From: Flavobacterium sp.
GTDB lineage: Bacteria > Bacteroidota > Bacteroidia > Flavobacteriales > Flavobacteriaceae
Assembly (NCBI RefSeq): GCF_028689845.1
Contig: NZ_JAQVCH010000003.1
Coordinates: 40,787-104,786 of the forward strand
Length of the DNA: 64,000 nt
Direction: 5' to 3'
Under the pieces are notes generated by a model. It was not told the DNA's origin. It did not search any database and saw only the letters and a list, made by a program, of their open reading frames with translations. Below are positions 25,894 through 34,568 of this stretch, piece after piece (position 1 is the stretch's first letter; the number at the start of each line of letters is the position of its first letter). A program made the translations under genes and the position numbers.

Positions 25894-28149
25894 ATGAAGA
25901 AGTTGTTGTTTTTAGGATTGATTCCCAGCTTGTTTTTTGCTCAAGAAAAAACAGAAATCAAGAGAGAATCGGGGAATTATGATTCCAACAAATTTAGCCA
26001 AATGTATGATTTGTTGGCAACTCCCAACATGTTTAGAACAGCTTCTGGAGCACCAGGACCAGCTTATTATCAGCAACAAGCCGATTATAAAATGGACATC
26101 GTTTTAGACGATAAAAACAAACGCATTGATGGCGTCGAAACCATCACGTATCACAATAATTCTCCAGAAACACTCGATTATCTTTGGATTCAATTAGACC
26201 AAAATATGCGTTCCCGAGAATCAAAAACATCTTTGATTGAAAGTCAACGCATGGATGGCTCCTTGCCTGTTGATGATTTTGTAAAAAAACATATGCAAGA
26301 TTCTTTTGACGGCGGTTTTAATTTGATTTATGTAAAGGATGCCAAAGGAAATCCACTTTCTTACATCATCAATCAAACGATGATGCGAATAAATTTACCT
26401 ACACCTTTAAAATCGAAAGAAAAAGTATCTTTTTCTATTAAATGGTGGTATAATCTAAATAATTATCGTGTCGATGGCGGTCGTTCTGGTTATGAAGAAT
26501 TCGAAAAAGACGGCAATCGTTTGTATGTTATTGCTCAGTTTTTTCCAAGAATGGCAGTCTATAATGATGTAGAAGGTTGGCAAAACATGCAATTCTGGGG
26601 TCGAGGTGAATTTGCTTTAGCTTTCGGAAATTATGATGTAAATATAACAGTTCCAGCCGACCATGTGTTGGAAGCAACCGGGGTTTTGTTAAATCGAAAA
26701 GAAGTTTTTTCAGCAGAACAAGTAAAACGATATGAATTAGCTGAAAAAACATACGATAAGCCTGTTTTAATTGTTACCCCGAATGAAGCAAAAATAGCAG
26801 AGAAAGGTTTTTCGGATAAATCAAAAACATGGAAATTTAGAGCAGAAAATGTGCGTGATTTTGCCTTTTCTTCTTCTCGAAAATTTATTTTAGACGCTAT
26901 GGCCGTTAAATTAGACACTAAAAGTGTGATGGCCATTTCGCTTTATCCCAACGAGGCTAATCCGTTGTGGGAAACCTATTCTACGCGAGCAGTAGCACAA
27001 ACGTTAATAACTTATTCCAGACATACCTTTGATTATCCGTATCATAAAGCGATTTCTGTTTCTGCCGAAGATCAAGGAATGGAATACCCAATGATTTGTT
27101 GGAATTACGGTCGTCCGGATGAAAACGGTTATGTGTCAGACCGAATAAAATATGGAATGATTGGTGTAATTATTCATGAAGTAGGACATAATTATTTTCC
27201 GATGATTGTCAATTCTGATGAACGACAATGGACTTGGATGGACGAAGGCTTAAATACCTTTTTAGAATATTTAACCGAAAAAGAATTTATGGCTGATTTT
27301 CCATCGAGTAGAGGGCCAGCTCATAAAATTGTACCTTATATGAGTGGCAACCAAAAGTTTTTAGAACCAATCATGTCTAATTCAGAAGGGATTCATCAAT
27401 TTGGAGCTAATGCCTATGCAAAACCTGCTGCAGGATTAAATATTTTACGGGAAACCATCATGGGGCATGAATTGTTTGACCATGCTTTTAAAACCTTTGC
27501 CAACCGATGGAAGTTTAAACACCCCACGCCAGAAGACTTTTTTAGAACGATGGAAGATGCTTCTGCCGTTGATTTAGATTGGTTTTGGAGAGGATGGTTT
27601 TTTTCAACCGATTATGTTGATATTGGCATTCAAGACGTCAAGCAATACTATGTTTCAGAAGAACCAACAACCGAATTAAAAGAACAAAGAACCAGACGAG
27701 GTCGTTTCGGAACAGCAAAAGGACCGTATGTGTATTTAATCGAAGGGAATAATTCTGAATTAGATACTAAACGCAAAAAAGAATTAAATACCGCAGAAAT
27801 TGCTCCATTAAATGATTTTTTATCAACTAAATTTTCAGCAGTAGAACGAACTAAACTCAAATCGCCCAAATATTTTTATGAAGTAATTTTTGATAAACCA
27901 GGCGGTATGATTATGCCAATTATTGTCGAATTACAATTTGAAGACGGTGCCTCAGAATTGATAAAATTCCCAGAGCAAATTTGGAGAAAAAATAACCAGA
28001 CTGCAACTCGCATTTTTGCTACAGAAAAAGCAATTAAAAAAATTCAACTCGACCCAAAACTAGAAACAGCCGATATTGATATAACGAATAATGTGTGGCC
28101 AAAAGAAGAAATCAAGTCTAAATTTGATGACGTTGAAAAATCAAAGTAA
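25894..28149 (+). CDS. M1 family metallopeptidase
   Basis: A 751-aa zinc aminopeptidase-like enzyme with a signal peptide (MKKLLFLGLIPSLFFAQ), so it is exported. The zinc site is H428-E429-V-G-H432 with E451 (WMDEGLNTFLEYL) 18 residues on, the exact M1 spacing. The N-terminal beta domain and SAEDQGMEYPM (in place of the GAMEN exopeptidase motif) precede it, so classical aminopeptidase specificity is uncertain. It is the last gene of the run beginning at 23079, 56 bp after the DUF6702-like gene. Confidence 0.92.
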   Translation: MKKLLFLGLIPSLFFAQEKTEIKRESGNYDSNKFSQMYDLLATPNMFRTASGAPGPAYYQQQADYKMDIVLDDKNKRIDGVETITYHNNSPETLDYLWIQLDQNMRSRESKTSLIESQRMDGSLPVDDFVKKHMQDSFDGGFNLIYVKDAKGNPLSYIINQTMMRINLPTPLKSKEKVSFSIKWWYNLNNYRVDGGRSGYEEFEKDGNRLYVIAQFFPRMAVYNDVEGWQNMQFWGRGEFALAFGNYDVNITVPADHVLEATGVLLNRKEVFSAEQVKRYELAEKTYDKPVLIVTPNEAKIAEKGFSDKSKTWKFRAENVRDFAFSSSRKFILDAMAVKLDTKSVMAISLYPNEANPLWETYSTRAVAQTLITYSRHTFDYPYHKAISVSAEDQGMEYPMICWNYGRPDENGYVSDRIKYGMIGVIIHEVGHNYFPMIVNSDERQWTWMDEGLNTFLEYLTEKEFMADFPSSRGPAHKIVPYMSGNQKFLEPIMSNSEGIHQFGANAYAKPAAGLNILRETIMGHELFDHAFKTFANRWKFKHPTPEDFFRTMEDASAVDLDWFWRGWFFSTDYVDIGIQDVKQYYVSEEPTTELKEQRTRRGRFGTAKGPYVYLIEGNNSELDTKRKKELNTAEIAPLNDFLSTKFSAVERTKLKSPKYFYEVIFDKPGGMIMPIIVELQFEDGASELIKFPEQIWRKNNQTATRIFATEKAIKKIQLDPKLETADIDITNNVWPKEEIKSKFDDVEKSK

Positions 28150-28185
28150 AAAACGTTTCAAAAAAAGGAAGCTATAATTTCTTTG

Positions 28186-28193
28186 TATATTTG
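28186..28193 (+). promoter_or_regulatory. -7 box of tatA promoter
   Basis: TATATTTG, 20 bp before the tatA ATG; no clear -33 partner. Confidence 0.55.
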
Positions 28194-28213
28194 CCGCTAA
28201 ATAATAAATTAAT

Positions 28214-28558
28214 ATGTTTGGAATTGGTGGAGGTGAGTTTTTGCTCATCATTATAGTGATCTTGATGCTTTTTGGCTCAGATAAAATTCCTGAAATAGCG
28301 AGAACGTTAGGGAAGATTATCAAGCAGCTAAAACATGCTACAGATGACATCAAAAACGAAATTCAAAAAAGTGCTGGTGAAAACGGGTTAAATACGCAAG
28401 ATTTAACGGCTGGAATTACAGAAGAAATTCAAAAAATAAAACAAGACGTCGCCGATATTGTAAAGCCGAAAGAAATTGAAACAGCACTGACTAAAGAAAT
28501 AGAAAAAACCAAAGCGGATTTAGACCAATTAACAGGCCCAATCAAAAGACAAAATTAA
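28214..28558 (+). CDS. tatA: twin-arginine translocase subunit TatA/TatE
   Basis: A 114-aa pore subunit of the Tat system, which exports folded proteins across the inner membrane. It has the single N-terminal membrane helix with the conserved LMLFGSDKIPEIARTLG hinge and amphipathic helix, followed by a charged tail. The tail is rich in Lys/Glu and about 60 residues long, longer than in short TatE forms. It is followed after 1 bp by the PAP2 phosphatase, so the two are likely co-transcribed. No tatC is in the window. Confidence 0.92.
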   Translation: MFGIGGGEFLLIIIVILMLFGSDKIPEIARTLGKIIKQLKHATDDIKNEIQKSAGENGLNTQDLTAGITEEIQKIKQDVADIVKPKEIETALTKEIEKTKADLDQLTGPIKRQN

Positions 28559-28559
28559 G

Positions 28560-29123
28560 TTGGAAAAAATTATTGCCTTCGACAAAAACCTACTGATTTA
28601 CCTTAACAATCTTGGCTCACCTGCTTGGGACAATTTTTGGTTGTTGATTACAAAACAATTGCATTGGAGTCTTTTTTTTATAATAGTTTTCTATTTCTTA
28701 ATGAGAAAAATAGGCTGGAAACAATTTGGGTTTGTAGTTTTATTCCTCGCTTTATTAATTCTAGTAACGGATCAATTAACTAATTTTTCAAAATTCACTT
28801 TCCAAAGGCTACGTCCTTGTAGTGATCCAACGGTTCAGAATGCTATTCGGATTGTGCAAGAACGAAGTTCATTTAGTTTCTTTTCCGGACATGCGTCTAA
28901 TTCGATGGCATCCACTACCTTTTTCTTTTTGATTTTTAGAAAACATTACCGCTATGCCTTTCTATTATTTGCGTTTCCATTAATCTTTGCCTACAGTAGA
29001 ATTTATCTAGGATTGCATTTTCCAATTGATATTTTAGTCGGATTTATGGTTGGAGTTTTTAACGGCACCTTGTTTTATAAATTGTATGGCTATTTTCAAA
29101 AACGCTATTTCCCAATTTCATAA
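28560..29123 (+). CDS. PAP2 family membrane phosphatase
   Basis: A 187-aa integral membrane protein with about five hydrophobic helices. The phosphatase signature is complete: KFTFQRLRP (motif 1), FFSGHASN (motif 2, catalytic His) and SRIYLGLHFPIDI (motif 3, His and Asp). Members remove phosphate from undecaprenyl-PP, phosphatidate or lipid A; which one is not evident here. The frame begins with a TTG at 28560, one base after the tatA stop. The next ATG would delete the first helix, so the TTG start is preferred. Confidence 0.88.
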   Translation: MEKIIAFDKNLLIYLNNLGSPAWDNFWLLITKQLHWSLFFIIVFYFLMRKIGWKQFGFVVLFLALLILVTDQLTNFSKFTFQRLRPCSDPTVQNAIRIVQERSSFSFFSGHASNSMASTTFFFLIFRKHYRYAFLLFAFPLIFAYSRIYLGLHFPIDILVGFMVGVFNGTLFYKLYGYFQKRYFPIS

Positions 29124-29759
29124 AACACGACTAACAGTCAGTCCATCACGAATAGGCAATAAAACGGTTTCTATACGAATATCTTCTTTCAATCTTTTGT
29201 TGTATTCCAACAGAATTTTTGTGCTCAAATCGCCCTCTTTTAGCGGCTCAACAACTTTTCCAGACCACAAAACATTGTCGGATAGAATAATGCCGCCTTG
29301 GTTCATTTTGGGTAAAATCAATTCGTAATAGTTGAGGTAATTTTCTTTATCCGCATCAATAAAAACTAAATCAAACGTTGTTTCTAATGTTGGAATAATG
29401 GAAATCGCTTTGCCTAAATGTTGGTGAATTTGATTTCCCCAGGACGATTGGTCAAAATATTTTCGTTGAAAATCAATTAATTCTTCTTTGATATCGATGG
29501 TATGAACAATCCCGTTTTCTTGCAGCCCTTCGCATAAGCACAACGTTGCATACCCGGTATAAGTTCCAATTTCTAAAATGGAAGTTGGCCGAATCAACTT
29601 AGACAACATACTCAAAACACGACCTTGAAAATGCCCACTTAACATTCTCGGAAGCAATATTTTTTGATAAGTTTCTTTGTTTAATTGGGCTAATAATTCG
29701 GGCTCGTCTTGCGAATGGAAAGCAATATAATCTTCTAAATCTTCAGAAAGAAAATGCAT
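29118..29759 (-). CDS. O-methyltransferase (COG4122 type)
   Basis: A 213-aa SAM-dependent enzyme of the Methyltransf_3 family related to catechol and caffeoyl-CoA methyltransferases. ILEIGTYTGYATLCL is the SAM-binding motif I, HTIDIKEE is motif II, and FDLVFIDADKENY and GGIILSDNVLWSGKV carry metal and active-site residues. The substrate is unknown. It overlaps the stop of the PAP2 gene by 6 bp on the opposite strand. A minus-strand TAATTTTG -7 box is at 29776-29783. Confidence 0.88.
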   Translation of the reverse strand: MHFLSEDLEDYIAFHSQDEPELLAQLNKETYQKILLPRMLSGHFQGRVLSMLSKLIRPTSILEIGTYTGYATLCLCEGLQENGIVHTIDIKEELIDFQRKYFDQSSWGNQIHQHLGKAISIIPTLETTFDLVFIDADKENYLNYYELILPKMNQGGIILSDNVLWSGKVVEPLKEGDLSTKILLEYNKRLKEDIRIETVLLPIRDGLTVSRVL

Positions 29760-29775
29760 ATAATCTGATTTTGAG

Positions 29776-29783
29776 CAAAATTA
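29776..29783 (-). promoter_or_regulatory. -7 box of O-methyltransferase promoter
   Basis: Minus strand reads TAATTTTG, 17 bp before the ATG at 29759. Confidence 0.45.
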
Positions 29784-29818
29784 CAAATTACAACTTAATC
29801 AATTCCATAAATACTTCC

Positions 29819-29826
29819 TATTTTTG
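29819..29826 (+). promoter_or_regulatory. -7 box of rlmN promoter
   Basis: TATTTTTG ends only 4 bp before the rlmN ATG at 29831, so the mRNA would be leaderless or nearly so. It also shows that the longer frame start at 29771 is not used. Confidence 0.55.
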
Positions 29827-29830
29827 CAAA

Positions 29831-30880
29831 ATGAACACCACCAAAAAAGACATTCGGGCGTTAACGAAAGACCAACTTCGTGATTTTTTTGTTGCCAATG
29901 GCGATAAAGCCTTTCGTGGCAATCAGATTTATGAATGGTTATGGAGTAAAAAAGTCTATAATTTTGACGATATGACTAATATTTCGAAAGAAACGCGTCA
30001 AATGCTCGAAGATAATTTTGTGATTAACCACATCAAAGTCGATCAAATGCAACGCAGTGAAGACGGCACCGTTAAAAATGCTGTGCGTTTATATGATGGT
30101 TTGGTGGTAGAAAGTGTGTTAATTCCAACTGCTACAAGAACAACCGCTTGCGTTTCAAGCCAAGTAGGTTGTAGTTTAGATTGTAGTTTTTGTGCAACCG
30201 CTCGTTTAAAACGGATGCGAAATCTAAATCCAGATGAAATTTACGATCAAGTGGTGGCAATAGATAATGAAAGCCGTTTGTATTTTGATCGACCGCTTTC
30301 AAATATTGTTTTTATGGGAATGGGAGAACCGTTAATGAATTATAACAACGTACTCAAAGCGATTGAAATGATTACTTCGCCAGAAGGATTAGGAATGTCA
30401 CCTAAACGCATTACGTTATCGACTTCTGGAATTCCCAAAATGATTAAAAAAATGGCTGATGAAGAGGTGAAATTCAAATTAGCAGTTTCCCTTCATTCCG
30501 CAATCGACGAGATTCGTTCGGAAATTATGCCTTTTTCTAAAAGTTTTCCGTTAATCGATTTGCGAGATAGTTTGATTTATTGGTATCAGAAAACCAAAAG
30601 CAAAATTACCTACGAATATGTGGTTTGGAAAGGAATTAATGATGATGCAAAATCGATTGAAGCCTTGGTGAAATTCTGCAAATATGTTCCTTGTAAAGTC
30701 AATTTGATAGAATATAATCCAATTGATGACGGCATTTTTCAGCAAGCAGAGGATAAAGCCTTAGCGGAATATGTCTCGGCTTTAGCCAAAATAGGTGTGA
30801 TTGCCAAAGTGCGACACAGTAGAGGAAAAGATATTGATGCTGCTTGTGGCCAATTAGCGAATAAAAATGAAGCACTTTGA
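29831..30880 (+). CDS. rlmN: 23S rRNA (adenine2503-C2)-methyltransferase
   Basis: A radical-SAM enzyme that methylates A2503 of 23S rRNA and A37 of some tRNAs. It is 349 aa from the ATG at 29831. The [4Fe-4S] motif is C114-SLD-C118-SF-C121; GMGEPLMNYNNV and the LAVSLHS strand are typical, and two further catalytic Cys occur (TACVSSQVGC region and near-C-terminal DAACGQL). The N-terminal KAFRGNQIYEWLW accessory domain is intact. Confidence 0.95.
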   Translation: MNTTKKDIRALTKDQLRDFFVANGDKAFRGNQIYEWLWSKKVYNFDDMTNISKETRQMLEDNFVINHIKVDQMQRSEDGTVKNAVRLYDGLVVESVLIPTATRTTACVSSQVGCSLDCSFCATARLKRMRNLNPDEIYDQVVAIDNESRLYFDRPLSNIVFMGMGEPLMNYNNVLKAIEMITSPEGLGMSPKRITLSTSGIPKMIKKMADEEVKFKLAVSLHSAIDEIRSEIMPFSKSFPLIDLRDSLIYWYQKTKSKITYEYVVWKGINDDAKSIEALVKFCKYVPCKVNLIEYNPIDDGIFQQAEDKALAEYVSALAKIGVIAKVRHSRGKDIDAACGQLANKNEAL

Positions 30881-30915
30881 GGCCTTCTCGTCTTGTAGTA
30901 TTCTAAGATTCTACT

Positions 30916-30923
30916 TATCTTTG
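30916..30923 (+). promoter_or_regulatory. -7 box of polyprenyl synthetase promoter
   Basis: TATCTTTG, 7 bp before the ATG at 30931: again a very short or absent leader. Confidence 0.55.
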
Positions 30924-30930
30924 AAACTCT

Positions 30931-31911
30931 ATGAAAATTACCGAACAGATTAAACAACCCATTCTGAAAGAAATGGAGCTTTTTGAAAAAAAGTTCTATG
31001 AATCGATGACTTCTAAAGTGGCGTTGCTCAATCGGATTACCTATTATATTGTGAACCGAAAAGGTAAACAAATGCGGCCGATGTTTGTTTTTCTAACGGC
31101 CAAAATGGTTTCAAATGGTTTGGTGAATGAACGTACTTTTCGTGGAGCTTCGGTCATTGAATTGATTCATACCGCCACTTTAGTCCATGACGATGTGGTG
31201 GATGACAGTAACCGTCGCCGCGGGTTTTTCTCCATCAATGCGTTATGGAAAAATAAAATTGCAGTCTTAGTAGGTGATTATTTATTGTCTAAAGGATTGT
31301 TGCTTTCCATTGACAACAATGATTTTGATTTACTTAAAATTATTTCGGTTGCCGTACGAGAAATGAGTGAAGGCGAATTATTACAAATTGAAAAAGCCAG
31401 ACGCTTAGATATTACGGAGGATATTTATTATGAAATTATTCGGCAGAAAACAGCAACACTTATCGCTGCTTGTTGTTCGTTAGGAGCGTGTTCAGTAATG
31501 CCTGAAAACACAGTAATTGTTGAAAAAACAAGAAAATTCGGTGAATTGATTGGGATGGCTTTTCAAATTAAAGATGATTTGTTTGATTATACCGAAGAAG
31601 CCATCGGTAAACCAACAGGAATCGATATCAAAGAACAAAAAATGACGCTTCCTTTGATTTATACGTTGAACACTTGTTCAAAAACAGAAAAAAAATGGCT
31701 CATTAATTCGGTCAAAAACCATAATAAAGATAAAAAAAGGGTAAAAGAAGTTATTGCTTTTGTAAAAAAGAACAACGGACTTTCTTATGCCGAACAAAAA
31801 ATGGTTCAATTTCAACAAGAAGCTCTTCAGCTTTTAAACGATTTTCCTTCCTCCGATTATAAGGACGCCTTGATTTTGATGGTAAACTATGTGATAGAAC
31901 GCAAAAAATAG
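30931..31911 (+). CDS. polyprenyl synthetase family protein
   Basis: A 326-aa trans-isoprenyl diphosphate synthase that condenses IPP onto an allylic primer. The first Asp-rich motif is VHDDVVDDSNRRRG and the second is FQIKDDLFDYTEE followed by KPTGIDIKEQKMTLPLI. RKGKQMRPMFVFL and AVLVGDYLLSKG are also conserved. A chain of about C30-C40 for menaquinone is likely, but length cannot be read with certainty. It is followed by a strong terminator. Confidence 0.9.
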   Translation: MKITEQIKQPILKEMELFEKKFYESMTSKVALLNRITYYIVNRKGKQMRPMFVFLTAKMVSNGLVNERTFRGASVIELIHTATLVHDDVVDDSNRRRGFFSINALWKNKIAVLVGDYLLSKGLLLSIDNNDFDLLKIISVAVREMSEGELLQIEKARRLDITEDIYYEIIRQKTATLIAACCSLGACSVMPENTVIVEKTRKFGELIGMAFQIKDDLFDYTEEAIGKPTGIDIKEQKMTLPLIYTLNTCSKTEKKWLINSVKNHNKDKKRVKEVIAFVKKNNGLSYAEQKMVQFQQEALQLLNDFPSSDYKDALILMVNYVIERKK

Positions 31912-31945
31912 ATTTTCATAAAAAGCTGTTTTATAATTAGATAGG

Positions 31946-31976
31946 GTTTGTTTATTAAAATAAACAAACTTTTTTA
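31946..31976 (+). terminator. terminator after polyprenyl synthetase
   Basis: Stem GTTTGTTTA / TAAACAAAC followed by six T. Confidence 0.85.
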
Positions 31977-32078
31977 AGTACTTCATACAACTATTTTGCA
32001 CTTTTAATCGTCTATTAGAATAGAACACTGGGTAAAGCACCTCAACAGAAAACCGCAACGGAATACGGAGCACCGAGA

Positions 32079-32639
32079 ATGAAAGTAATTAATTTACATC
32101 GAGACGAAAAAAACCTTATTCAACTTGCGGTTAAACAAAACCGGCATGCTCAACATCAGCTGTATACCACGTTTTCACCTAAAATGTTAGGGGTTTGTCG
32201 GCAATATATCAAAGATGTACAACAAGCGGAAGATGTCATGATTACGGCTTTTATGAAAGTGTTTACGAACTTGAAAGCTTTTGAACACAAAGGGAGTTTT
32301 GAGGGGTGGATTAGGCGAATCATGGTGAATGAATGCATTTCGTTCATTCGGGTTCAAAAACAAGTTAAATTTATTGAGGATGAAACTTTTTTTGAAGAAC
32401 GATGGGATAGTTTAGAAGACCATTATTCGGTCGAAGAGATTCAACTTTTAATAGACCAATTACCAGATGGTTGCCGAATGGTCTTTACGCTTTTTGCAAT
32501 TGAAGGTTTTAAGCATCAAGAAATTGCTAAAATGCTCGAAATTTCAGAAGGAACATCAAAATCACAATTAGCACATGCACGGAAAATGCTTCAGAAGCAG
32601 CTTTCAAAATTAAAAAACAAGGAAAATGGAACCGAATAA
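32079..32639 (+). CDS. ECF-type RNA polymerase sigma factor
   Basis: 186 aa, sigma-70 family without regions 1 and 3. Region 2 spans about residues 20-95 (QLYTTFSPKMLGVCRQYI, DVMITAFMKVFTNL, FEGWIRRIMVNE). Region 4 is near 125-175 (LPDGCRMVFTLFAIEGFKHQEIAKMLEISEGTSKSQLAHARKMLQ), with the helix-turn-helix in the second half. Its 3' end overlaps the next ORF by 14 bp; that gene encodes a membrane protein and is the natural candidate for its anti-sigma factor. The signal sensed is unknown. Confidence 0.92.
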   Translation: MKVINLHRDEKNLIQLAVKQNRHAQHQLYTTFSPKMLGVCRQYIKDVQQAEDVMITAFMKVFTNLKAFEHKGSFEGWIRRIMVNECISFIRVQKQVKFIEDETFFEERWDSLEDHYSVEEIQLLIDQLPDGCRMVFTLFAIEGFKHQEIAKMLEISEGTSKSQLAHARKMLQKQLSKLKNKENGTE

Positions 32640-33309
32640 GATAGAAAAGCAAATCAAAGAATCTATGAAAAATAGAGCGATTCAACCTTCTCCTGAAGCT
32701 TGGGATCGTCTGGATTCGATGTTGACTATATCTGAAAAGAAATCAAAACCAAATTACAATTGGATTACCATTGCGGCTACATTAATTGGATTTTCAATAG
32801 TTGGAATTGTGTTGATGAATACGTATAAATCTTTTCAACCAAACGAAAGGAATAATCCAATAGTAAAAGAAACTATACTTCCAATAGAAATTGAAGAAAA
32901 TAAATTAGAGTTGGAAGGGGAAGTGATTATGACTGACTTAAAACCGCTAGTGCAGTCTTCTTCTAAAATCGAAAAAATAAAAGTTAAAACGACGAGAATC
33001 AATCCAAAAGAAGAGGCTTTTTTAGATTTGAAAGTTGAAGAACAAGTTGTTTTAATTCCAAAAGCTACTCCAAAAGCAAATCAAAATAAATATGTTAATG
33101 CTCTTGCTTTGTTAGCTGAAATCGAATCGAAAGAAGTGCCAATAATCGAGAAAAAAGTTAATCCAACTAAAATTATAATCGACCCACAAACGTTGCTTTC
33201 TGAAGCAGAACAAGAAGTAAATGAGTCGTTTAGAACTAAAGTTATTCAATCTATCAATAAAAATTACAATTCGATTAAGTCTACTTTGGCCAATCGAAAT
33301 TACGAGTAA
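32626..33309 (+). CDS. single-pass membrane protein, possible anti-sigma factor
   Basis: 227 aa, function not recognised. The first 45 residues are cytoplasmic and charged (KQIKESMKNRAIQPSPEAWDRLDSML, a segment seen at the start of many Bacteroidota proteins that follow ECF sigma genes). A membrane helix (WITIAATLIGFSIVGIVLM) follows, then about 160 periplasmic residues rich in Lys and Glu with no clear domain. The overlap with the sigma gene and this topology suggest an anti-sigma role; this is inference. Confidence 0.75.
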   Translation: MEPNKIEKQIKESMKNRAIQPSPEAWDRLDSMLTISEKKSKPNYNWITIAATLIGFSIVGIVLMNTYKSFQPNERNNPIVKETILPIEIEENKLELEGEVIMTDLKPLVQSSSKIEKIKVKTTRINPKEEAFLDLKVEEQVVLIPKATPKANQNKYVNALALLAEIESKEVPIIEKKVNPTKIIIDPQTLLSEAEQEVNESFRTKVIQSINKNYNSIKSTLANRNYE

Positions 33310-33343
33310 ATCAATCCATCACGAACAGTTAAATTTTAAAATT

Positions 33344-34450
33344 ATGCAAAAAATTATCATTTATGCAGCAGTATTGCTATGCACATTGGCGACTAAAATG
33401 TACAGCCAAGAAACATTCGAAAATCGAGCTAAAAACATAGCGGAAAATATCCGAATGGTAACCCAACAGCAAAAAGATTCGCTAAAAACGGAAGTCGAAA
33501 ACATCGAAAAAAAGCTTGAAAATGGAACTATTTCTGCAGAAATGGCGGCTACAGAAAAATTAAATGCTGCCGAAAAACGAGCTCAAATCATTGAGCAAAA
33601 AGTAGCTCAACAAGAGGCAAAATTGCAACAATTAATTAAAGATGAGATTGACGGAAAAACGAAAACTTCAAAACCCTATGGCGGAACTATGGTTATACTT
33701 GGTTCAACTGGCGTTGATTCCATCGGAAAGCACAAAACTGAAATTAACATTGGTTCTATGAAAGTTTATAGTGGTGAAGAAGAGAAGATGCAACGTCTAT
33801 CAAAACGAACTACTTCCCAGTTTGTATTTGCCTTCGGTTTGAATAATTTATTGACCGATGGCGATTCAAATTCGCTCGAAAACAGTGATTTTAAAACATG
33901 GGGTTCGAATTTTGTCGAATGGGGATTTACTTTTAATACTAGAATTTTAAAAGACAATAATTTGCTTCATTTTAAATATGGACTATCATTAATGTATAAT
34001 AATTTGCGTCCAACGGAGAATCGTTATTTTGTAAAAGAGGGCGATATAACCACATTACAAACATTTGATAATAATTTACGTCAAAATAAATTCAGAAATT
34101 CTATGGTCGTTTTTCCACTTCATTTAGAGTTTGATTTTACACCAAAAACGGTAGGAGAAGACGGTGTTTCAAGATTCAGAACGCACAAAAGTGTCCGTTT
34201 AGGTGTTGGTGGATTTGGAGGTTTAAATTATCAATCTACTCAAAAATTACGTTATGAAGAAGATGATATTCGTATAAAGTACAAACAAAAAGGTGATTTT
34301 AACGTATCTACTTTGGTTTACGGATTGAGTGGTTATGTTGGATACGGAGCAACTTCATTATATGTTAAATACAATTTGAATCCTCTTTTTATAGATAACC
34401 CAGTTGATCAGCACAATATCTCGATGGGATTGCGATTTGATTTCAATTAA
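33344..34450 (+). CDS. outer-membrane beta-barrel-like protein with coiled-coil
   Basis: 368 aa from the ATG at 33344; the frame is open from 33221, but that would lose the signal peptide MQKIIIYAAVLLCTLATKMYSQ. A Lys/Glu/Gln-rich coiled-coil of about 65 residues follows, then a region of alternating aromatic strands (FVFAFGLNNLL, FVEWGFTFNTRILK, LHFKYGLSLMYNNL, LSGYVGYGATSLYVKYN) ending in LRFDFN, a typical C-terminal barrel strand ending in an aromatic residue plus Asn. It is the third gene of the sigma unit and may be the regulated product. Confidence 0.75.
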   Translation: MQKIIIYAAVLLCTLATKMYSQETFENRAKNIAENIRMVTQQQKDSLKTEVENIEKKLENGTISAEMAATEKLNAAEKRAQIIEQKVAQQEAKLQQLIKDEIDGKTKTSKPYGGTMVILGSTGVDSIGKHKTEINIGSMKVYSGEEEKMQRLSKRTTSQFVFAFGLNNLLTDGDSNSLENSDFKTWGSNFVEWGFTFNTRILKDNNLLHFKYGLSLMYNNLRPTENRYFVKEGDITTLQTFDNNLRQNKFRNSMVVFPLHLEFDFTPKTVGEDGVSRFRTHKSVRLGVGGFGGLNYQSTQKLRYEEDDIRIKYKQKGDFNVSTLVYGLSGYVGYGATSLYVKYNLNPLFIDNPVDQHNISMGLRFDFN

Positions 34451-34475
34451 GATTTGTACAGTTAGTTTATATTTC

Positions 34476-34511
34476 AAAAAAGGTGTTTCATAAAGAAGCA
34501 CCTTTTTTTTG
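34476..34511 (+). terminator. terminator after the sigma operon
   Basis: A-rich stem AAAAAGGTG..TTC paired with GAA..CACCTTTTT, five-nt loop, T tail. Confidence 0.75.
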
Positions 34512-34568
34512 AGGAAATCCTTTTTTAAAAATGGAATTATGTACTTTTACATTCTTTGAAAAACAACC

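Noticed and set aside
33221..33343. Extended start of the barrel protein overlapping the previous gene
   Set aside because: The signal peptide begins at 33344; the upstream part is a shadow of the preceding gene.
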